Assembly (NCBI GenBank): GCA_022776205.1
Contig: JALFIK010000029.1
Location: 1-11,093 of the forward strand
Source: Eubacterium sp.
GTDB taxonomy: Bacteria > Bacillota > Clostridia > Lachnospirales > Lachnospiraceae
Direction of reading: 5' to 3'
DNA length: 11,093 nucleotides
In this document: piece by piece, positions 5,597 to 11,093 of the stretch
Position numbering within the stretch: position 1 is the stretch's first letter
Layout: each line of letters begins with the position of its first letter
Position numbers and translations under genes: made by a program
The notes under the pieces: model-generated
Seen by the model: only the letters and a program-made list of their open reading frames with translations
Told to the model about the DNA's origin: nothing
The model's database searches: none

Positions 5597-8500
5597 ATGA
5601 AATACTCACTGGGAATTGATATTGGCTCGACGACCGTAAAAGTTTCCGTTATTGATGAGAGCCATTCTATTCTTTTTTCTGAATACAAACGGCATTTTGC
5701 CAATATAAAAGGGACCCTTAAAACACTTCTTTCAGGAGCAAGAGAAAAGCTCGGAAATCTCACTGTACATCCTACCGTGACCGGTTCCGGCGGAATGTCT
5801 ATTTCCGAATACTTACATATTCCTTTCTGTCAGGAGGTGGTCTGCGTTGCGAATGCTCTGCAGGATTATGAACCAAAGACGGATGTTGCCATTGAACTTG
5901 GTGGGGAAGATGCAAAAATTATCTATTTTAATAACGGAATCGAACAGAGAATGAATGGTGTCTGCGCCGGGGGAACCGGTTCTTTTATTGACCAGATGGC
6001 AAGTCTTTTACAGACAGATGCCACCGGCCTTAATGAGTATGCCCGAAGCTATGATACAATCTACCCAATCGCCGCACGCTGCGGAGTTTTTGCAAAATCT
6101 GATATTCAGCCTTTAATTAACGAGGGAGCATCCAAGGAAAACCTGGCGGCTTCTATTTTTCAGGCAGTAGTAAATCAGACCATAAGTGGTCTTGCCTGCG
6201 GTAAGCCGATTCGCGGATATGTAGCCTTTCTTGGCGGACCTCTTCATTTTATGCCTGAACTAAAGAATGCATTTATCCGCACTCTTCATCTTGATGAAGA
6301 ACATATTATTGATCCGCCCCACTCCCATCTTTTTGCGGCAACCGGAGCGGCACTCAATGCAAAAGAATCCTGTTCTTTCTCTCTTGATGAACTGTTAAAA
6401 GAATTTGAATCAGATATGAAACTTGCTGTTGAAGTGGAACGGATGGAACCGCTATTTCGTAATCAGGAAGAATATGACGAATTCCTTCACGAACATAATA
6501 AATTTCAGGTAAAAAAAGGAGACCTTTCCACCTATAAGGGAAAATGTTATCTGGGAATCGATGCCGGTTCCACAACAACAAAACTTGCCCTGGTGGGGGA
6601 GGATGGTTCCCTCCTTTACCGTTTTTACGACAACAATAACGGAAGCCCTCTGAAAACAACTATTCGTGCCATAAAGGAAATCAAAGAACTTCTTCCAGAC
6701 ACAGCAGTGATTTCCGGTTCCTGTTCCACCGGATACGGGGAAGCCCTGATTAAAGCTGCCCTTAATTTGGATCACGGTGAGGTAGAGACAATGGCCCATT
6801 ATTATGCTGCTGCATTTTTTGAGCCGGATGTGGACTGTATCCTCGACATTGGCGGACAGGATATGAAATGTATTAAGATTAAAAATCATGCCGTAGATAA
6901 TGTCCTTTTAAATGAAGCATGCTCGTCCGGCTGTGGTTCCTTTATTGAAACTTTTGCAAAATCTCTGAGTTATTCTGTCACTGATTTTGCAAAAGAAGCA
7001 CTGTTTGCCCCATCTCCCATTGATCTTGGATCAAGATGTACTGTTTTTATGAATTCAAAGGTGAAACAGGCACAAAAAGAGGGAGCCAGCGTGGGAGATA
7101 TTTCGGCCGGCCTTGCCTATTCCGTGATTCGTAATGCGCTTTTAAAAGTCATCAAACTTACCGATCCGAAGCAACTTGGAAAACGGATCGTTGTGCAGGG
7201 CGGTACTTTTTATAACGATGCTGTACTTCGCAGTTTTGAGCGTATTTCCGGATGTAAAGCTGTCCGTCCTGATATCGCAGGAATTATGGGTGCTTTTGGC
7301 GCGGCCCTCATTGCCCGGGAAAGAGAAGAAGAGACAGGAAAAACACAAATGCTTTCTCTGGATGAGATTATCGGTTTAGATTATTCTACTTCCATGAGCC
7401 GTTGTCAGGGATGTAACAATCATTGTCTTCTTACAGTAAATGAATTTGGAAATGACCGCCGGTTTATTTCCGGAAACCGCTGTGAACGAGGCCTGGGTCT
7501 GGAGAAAAACCATGAACATGTGCCAAACTTATATGATTACAAATACAAGCGTATTTTTGGTTATAAATCTTTAAAAGAAGAAGAGGCGCGACGCGGTGTG
7601 ATTGGTATTCCAAGAGTACTCAATCTTTATGAAAACTATCCATTCTGGCATACGTTTTTTACAAACCTTTCTTTCCGTGTCGTCATTTCTCCGAAATCTT
7701 CCAGAAAGATTTACGAGCTCGGTATCGAATCCATCCCGAGTGAGTCAGAATGCTATCCGGCAAAAATTGCCCATGGCCATGTTATGTGGCTGTTGAAAAA
7801 GGGCATTAAAACAATCTTCTATCCCTGCATCCCTTACGAGGAAAATCAGATGGAAGGTTCTAACAACCATTATAACTGTCCAATTGTGACTTCCTACGCA
7901 GAAAATATTAAAAATAACATGGAGCAGCTGCGCGAACCGGATGTCTGCTTTATGAATCCGTTCCTCGCACTCGATAATCCGGATGCTTTAAAACAACGCC
8001 TTTTTGAAGAACTTTCTGCCCACTATGATGTCACACAGGAAGAAATCAATCAGGCTGTAGACGCTGCTTACAAAGAGGCCGCTCAGGTTCGAAAAGATGT
8101 CCAGACAAAGGGTGAGGAAACCCTTGCTTATCTGGCAGAAACAGGAAAGATGGGTATCGTATTGTGCGGGCGCCCTTATCATATTGATCCGGAAATCAAT
8201 CACGGAATTCCGGAACTGATTAATTCATTCGGAATTGCCGTGTTAAGCGAGGACTCCATCTGCCATCTTGGCCAGGTGGAACGGCCTCTTATTGTATCCG
8301 ATCAGTGGATGTACCACTCTCGTCTGTATGCTGCAGCAAACTATGCTAAGAAAAATAAACAGCTCGAAGTCATTCAGCTTAATTCTTTTGGCTGTGGTCT
8401 GGATGCAGTGACAACAGATCAGGTCAGCGATATTATGACAAAATCAGGAAGAATTTATACCGTTCTTAAAATTGATGAAGTAAATAATCTCGGGGCAGCA

Positions 8501-9829
8501 AGAATTCGTATCCGTTCACTCATTGCTGCCGTGAAAATAAGAAACCGGAAACATATTGAACCGGCACCTGTACCGGCCAATATAAATAAAGTAGAATTTA
8601 CGAAAGAGATGAAAAAGGATTATACCATTCTGATTCCTCAGATGTCTCCGATTCATTTTAATCTTCTTGAACCCGCATTTCGCCACTGTGGCTATCATGT
8701 GGAGATTTTACCGCAGATGGGAAAAAAGGCTGTAGATACAGGGCTTAAATATGTAAATAATGATGCCTGCTATCCGTCCCTCATCGTAGTGGGACAGATT
8801 ATGACCGCCCTCACTTCCGGGAAATATGACCTTAATAAAACGGCCGTTATCATCTCCCAGACCGGCGGAGGCTGTCGTGCCACAAATTACATTGGCTTTA
8901 TCCGCCGTGCCCTGGAGAAAAATGGTTTTGGCCACATTCCTGTCATCAGTTTAAGTGTACAGGGAATTGAAAAAAATGAAGGATTCAAATTTACACCGGG
9001 ACTAATTATCCGGGCTTTGCAGGGTGTGATTTACGGCGATCTTTTTATGCGGGTTCTTTATCGGGTCCGTCCGTATGAAAAAGTAAAAGGTTCCGCAAAT
9101 CATCTCCATGAAGTATGGGAAAAACGATGCATCAAATCCCTTGAAAAAGCCCGCTATGGAGAATTTAAGAAAAATGTTCGCGGAATTATCCGCGATTTTG
9201 ATCGTCTTCCAATCACCGACGAAAAAAAGCCACGGGTTGGCATTGTGGGGGAAATTCTTGTTAAATTCCTGCCGGATGCAAATAATCACCTTGTGGATCT
9301 TCTTGAGGCAGAAGGAGCTGAAGCTGTTATGCCGGATCTTCTTGACTTCATGTTTTATTCTTTCTATAACAGTAATTTCAAGGCAGAATTTCTCGGAAAA
9401 TCCACCTGGGCAGCCAGACTTTGCAATCTGGCGATTTCCGCGCTCGAAGGATACCGGGGATTTCTCAGAAAGGAGCTGGAAAAAAGCAGTCGTTTCACAC
9501 CGCCTCCTCATATCAGGGAGCTTGCTGAATACGCCAAACCGATTGTCTCTCTGGGGAATCAGACGGGAGAGGGATGGTTCCTCACCGGGGAGATGGTGGA
9601 ACTGATCAAAGGGGGTGCACCGAATATTGTCTGTACCCAGCCTTTTGCCTGCCTGCCAAACCATGTGGTCGGCAAAGGTGTTATTAAGGAACTTCGCAGG
9701 AGATATCCGGAATCCAATATTGTGGCCATTGACTATGATCCGGGTGCCAGTGAGGTAAACCAGATTAATCGTATCAAACTGATGCTTGCAACGGCACAGA
9801 AGAAATTAAAGGAAGCAAATGAACAATAA
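5597..9829 (+). CDS. Fused 2-hydroxyacyl-CoA dehydratase activator/reductase (two HgdC-type ATPase modules plus two HgdB-like modules)
   Basis: 1410 residues in one uninterrupted frame. Module 1 (about 1-255) is a BcrA/BadF/HgdC-type ATPase: GIDIGSTTVK (6-15), ELGGEDAK (100-107), C123 in VCAGGTGSF and C162 in RCGVFAKSD. Module 2 (about 317-575) repeats it: GIDAGSTTTK (320-329), DIGGQDMK (417-424), C442 in ACSSGCGSF and C481 in RCTVF. In HgdC the two equivalent cysteines hold the 4Fe-4S cluster bridging a dimer, and ATP hydrolysis drives low-potential electron transfer. Residues 603-629 add a C-x2-C-x3-C...C motif. Two HgdB-like (DUF2229/COG3581-type) modules follow, about 665-975 and 1005-1395. 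Candidate cluster ligands include C719 (SECYPAK), C744, C761, C857 (CGRP), C933, C1058 (NNDACYPS), C1093 (GGGCRATN), C1346 and C1352. Related two-part systems are HgdC/HgdAB dehydratases and double-cubane cluster proteins with their reductases. It is soluble and probably cytoplasmic, apparently transcribed alone from 5539-5567. The substrate is unknown; no CoA-transferase or dehydratase subunit gene lies nearby. Confidence 0.93.
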   Translation: MKYSLGIDIGSTTVKVSVIDESHSILFSEYKRHFANIKGTLKTLLSGAREKLGNLTVHPTVTGSGGMSISEYLHIPFCQEVVCVANALQDYEPKTDVAIELGGEDAKIIYFNNGIEQRMNGVCAGGTGSFIDQMASLLQTDATGLNEYARSYDTIYPIAARCGVFAKSDIQPLINEGASKENLAASIFQAVVNQTISGLACGKPIRGYVAFLGGPLHFMPELKNAFIRTLHLDEEHIIDPPHSHLFAATGAALNAKESCSFSLDELLKEFESDMKLAVEVERMEPLFRNQEEYDEFLHEHNKFQVKKGDLSTYKGKCYLGIDAGSTTTKLALVGEDGSLLYRFYDNNNGSPLKTTIRAIKEIKELLPDTAVISGSCSTGYGEALIKAALNLDHGEVETMAHYYAAAFFEPDVDCILDIGGQDMKCIKIKNHAVDNVLLNEACSSGCGSFIETFAKSLSYSVTDFAKEALFAPSPIDLGSRCTVFMNSKVKQAQKEGASVGDISAGLAYSVIRNALLKVIKLTDPKQLGKRIVVQGGTFYNDAVLRSFERISGCKAVRPDIAGIMGAFGAALIAREREEETGKTQMLSLDEIIGLDYSTSMSRCQGCNNHCLLTVNEFGNDRRFISGNRCERGLGLEKNHEHVPNLYDYKYKRIFGYKSLKEEEARRGVIGIPRVLNLYENYPFWHTFFTNLSFRVVISPKSSRKIYELGIESIPSESECYPAKIAHGHVMWLLKKGIKTIFYPCIPYEENQMEGSNNHYNCPIVTSYAENIKNNMEQLREPDVCFMNPFLALDNPDALKQRLFEELSAHYDVTQEEINQAVDAAYKEAAQVRKDVQTKGEETLAYLAETGKMGIVLCGRPYHIDPEINHGIPELINSFGIAVLSEDSICHLGQVERPLIVSDQWMYHSRLYAAANYAKKNKQLEVIQLNSFGCGLDAVTTDQVSDIMTKSGRIYTVLKIDEVNNLGAARIRIRSLIAAVKIRNRKHIEPAPVPANINKVEFTKEMKKDYTILIPQMSPIHFNLLEPAFRHCGYHVEILPQMGKKAVDTGLKYVNNDACYPSLIVVGQIMTALTSGKYDLNKTAVIISQTGGGCRATNYIGFIRRALEKNGFGHIPVISLSVQGIEKNEGFKFTPGLIIRALQGVIYGDLFMRVLYRVRPYEKVKGSANHLHEVWEKRCIKSLEKARYGEFKKNVRGIIRDFDRLPITDEKKPRVGIVGEILVKFLPDANNHLVDLLEAEGAEAVMPDLLDFMFYSFYNSNFKAEFLGKSTWAARLCNLAISALEGYRGFLRKELEKSSRFTPPPHIRELAEYAKPIVSLGNQTGEGWFLTGEMVELIKGGAPNIVCTQPFACLPNHVVGKGVIKELRRRYPESNIVAIDYDPGASEVNQINRIKLMLATAQKKLKEANEQ

Positions 9830-9877
9830 TAAGAAATCCGGTCCGGGTTTATTTAAAAGCCCGGGCCGGATTTCTTA
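9830..9877. terminator. Bidirectional terminator between the giant reductase gene and hisF
   Basis: Arms 9830-9847 and 9860-9877 form an 18-bp GC-rich stem with one G-T wobble and a 12-base AT-rich loop. It starts at the base after the reductase stop codon and ends 13 bases from the hisF stop. The T tails are modest on both strands, but stem strength and position between convergent genes support termination in both directions. Confidence 0.85.
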
Positions 9878-9890
9878 TACTCTGTAATGA

Positions 9891-10649
9891 TTAAAGACGT
9901 ACGGAAATTCCTTTTTTTGCAAGGTATTTTTTCAAGTCCGTGATTTCCAGTTCCTTAAAATGAAACAAGGATGCTGCCAGAGCTGCATCAGCTTTTCCTT
10001 CCTCGAAGGCATCAAAAAAATGTTCCTTTGTTCCAGCACCGCCGGAAGCGATAACAGGAATGGACACATTTTCTGAAATGGTACGGGTAAGGTCCAGATC
10101 GTATCCTGCTTTTGTTCCGTCACAGTCCATACTTGTGAGAAGGATTTCACCGGCTCCGAGTTTCTCTGCCCGCATTGCCCACTCAACGGCATCTATCCCC
10201 ATATCAACACGTCCGCCGTTTTTAAAAATATTCCACCCGCCATCTTCTCTCCTTTTTGCATCGATGGCGACAACCACGCACTGGCTTCCAAATTTATCCG
10301 CTGCCTCGCTGATTAGTTCCGGACGCATGATCGCTGCAGAATTCACAGATACTTTATCGGCACCTTCTCTTAAAATTGCCTTAAAATCATCCACCGTGCG
10401 AATCCCTCCGCCAACAGTAAATGGAATAAATACTTTCTCTGCCACCTTTCTTACCATATCAACAACGGTCTTTCTCGAATCGGAGGATGCCGTGATATCA
10501 AGAAATACCAATTCATCGGCACCAGCCTTATCGTAAGCCTCGGCAATTGCAACCGGGTCACCCGCATCAATCAGATTCACAAAATTTACACCTTTTACCA
10601 CCCTTCCGTCATTCACATCCAGGCAGGGAATAATTCTTTTTGTAAACAT
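9891..10649 (-). CDS. hisF: Imidazole glycerol phosphate synthase, cyclase subunit HisF
   Basis: Complete at 252 residues, the normal length. HisF is a TIM barrel that uses ammonia delivered by HisH to turn PRFAR into imidazole glycerol phosphate and AICAR, the fifth step of histidine synthesis and a link to purines. The catalytic aspartates are present: D11 in IIPCLDVNDGRVVKG and D130 in VVVAIDAKR. Phosphate-binding loops are visible at FTVGGGIR (77-84) and VIASGGAG (199-206), with LTSMDCDGTKAGYDLDL (171-187) between them. The start ATG follows AAGGAG at good spacing. The HisH stop lies 11 bases upstream, so the two subunits are translated from one mRNA, and the gene ends at the shared terminator hairpin. 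No defects are seen. Confidence 0.98.
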   Translation of the reverse strand: MFTKRIIPCLDVNDGRVVKGVNFVNLIDAGDPVAIAEAYDKAGADELVFLDITASSDSRKTVVDMVRKVAEKVFIPFTVGGGIRTVDDFKAILREGADKVSVNSAAIMRPELISEAADKFGSQCVVVAIDAKRREDGGWNIFKNGGRVDMGIDAVEWAMRAEKLGAGEILLTSMDCDGTKAGYDLDLTRTISENVSIPVIASGGAGTKEHFFDAFEEGKADAALAASLFHFKELEITDLKKYLAKKGISVRL

Positions 10650-10660
10650 TCTTTTTCTCC

Positions 10661-11093
10661 TTATAACTCAATAAAATTTTTCAATATTGTAAGACCTGTT
10701 GTACTGCTTTTTTCCGGATGGAACTGGCAGGCAAATACATTATTGTGTTCCACAGATGCGTGAATCAGGGTGGAATACTGTGTTGTTGCCGTCACATCCT
10801 CTTCCCTCTTTGCCTTTAGATAATAAGAATGAACAAAATAAACATACGGATTATCCGGAACGTTTTTGAATAACCGGGCTCCCTCTTTTATCTTGATGGA
10901 ATTCCAGCCCATATGAGGAATCTTGAGACCCGGCTGATCTGGGATTCTCACAATTTCTCCCGGCAAAATTCCCAGGCCTTTTACTCCTGGAGACTCGTCA
11001 CTTTTTTCAAACAGGAGCTGGAGACCAAGACAGATTCCAAGAAATGGAATATCCTTATCCACCGCATCATAAATCACCTCGTCAAGGCCGAAG
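10661..11093 (-). CDS. hisH: Imidazole glycerol phosphate synthase, glutamine amidotransferase subunit HisH (C-terminal part)
   Basis: Partial: the start lies beyond the right edge, and about 143 of roughly 200 residues are visible. HisH hydrolyses glutamine and passes ammonia through the HisF barrel. The frame is open to the edge, beginning FGLDEVIYDAVDKDIPFLG. The nucleophile Cys is in GICLGLQLLFE, and the His and Glu of the triad are in CQFHPEKSS near the C-terminus. GWNSIK and YFVHSYY are further class-I amidotransferase landmarks. A GTG at 11077 is an internal valine codon, not the start, because family sequence clearly continues upstream of it. It is followed by hisF after 11 bases, as expected for a his operon whose earlier genes lie to the right. 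Confidence 0.96.
   Translation of the reverse strand, partial: FGLDEVIYDAVDKDIPFLGICLGLQLLFEKSDESPGVKGLGILPGEIVRIPDQPGLKIPHMGWNSIKIKEGARLFKNVPDNPYVYFVHSYYLKAKREEDVTATTQYSTLIHASVEHNNVFACQFHPEKSSTTGLTILKNFIEL

Noticed and set aside
5584..5619. 11-codon ORF (ATG at 5584) overlapping the start of the giant gene, considered as a regulatory leader peptide
   Set aside because: Its ATG directly abuts the AAGGAG site with no spacer, so initiation there is unlikely.
9108..9605. 165-codon plus-strand frame inside the giant gene
   Set aside because: Shifted frame of the conserved HgdB-like module; no family match visible.
9002..9664. 220-codon open frame on the minus strand inside the giant reductase gene
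   Set aside because: Mirror of a clear coding region with domain motifs on the plus strand; no recognisable family sequence in the antisense product.
10060..10536. 158-codon plus-strand frame opposite hisF
   Set aside because: hisF is unmistakable on the minus strand; the Ser/Pro-rich antisense product is typical of a shadow frame.
1..11093. Mobile elements, CRISPR arrays, tRNA genes, toxin-antitoxin or defence genes
   Set aside because: No transposase or integrase motifs, no regularly spaced repeats, no cloverleaf sequences and no defence-family motifs were seen on either strand.

Overview
The window looks like chromosomal DNA from an anaerobic, low-to-moderate GC Firmicute of class Clostridia, most likely a Lachnospiraceae member. 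This is inferred from gene content: a fakA/yloU pair, a zinc-type rpmB, the sporulation gene ytfJ (gerW), and a giant fused 2-hydroxyacyl-CoA dehydratase activator-type protein. AGGAGG-type ribosome sites and sigma-A promoters fit this. No species can be named. There are no tRNA or rRNA genes, CRISPR arrays, insertion sequences or phage genes, so this is mostly core genome.

Layout. Positions 1-1188 (minus) hold an Asp23/Gls24 protein (YloU) followed by the N-terminal half of the fatty acid kinase FakA, which runs off the left edge. A 47-residue hydrophobic ORF (1299-1442, plus) diverges from yloU and faces rpmB, with a rho-independent terminator between them. rpmB (1556-1741, minus) has its own promoter and a palindromic leader. 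Positions 1865-4349 (minus) form a close-packed run, read right to left: a rhomboid-fold membrane protein with a zinc ribbon but no visible catalytic His, a 103-residue unknown protein, a DUF2953 (YtfI-like) protein with a Lys-rich linker, and the sporulation protein YtfJ. A CorA-type metal transporter (4408-5346, minus) lies upstream of this run behind a perfect-consensus promoter.

Positions 5347-5596 form a divergent control region. It holds the corA promoter, a pair of TGTACAT half-sites, and a second promoter driving a 1410-residue plus-strand gene (5597-9829). That gene fuses two BcrA/BadF/HgdC-type ATPase modules to two HgdB-like cysteine-rich modules. It appears to be a self-contained ATP-driven low-potential reductase and is the most interesting object here, although the protein family itself is known from sequence databases and its substrate is unknown. 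A strong shared hairpin (9830-9877) separates it from the convergent histidine genes hisF and hisH (9891-11093, minus). HisH runs off the right edge.

How the genes relate: HisH and HisF are the two subunits of imidazole glycerol phosphate synthase. FakA phosphorylates fatty acids for phospholipid synthesis. YtfI and YtfJ are adjacent in Bacillus and are sporulation-linked. The giant reductase appears to be transcribed alone, so its neighbours say little about its substrate.
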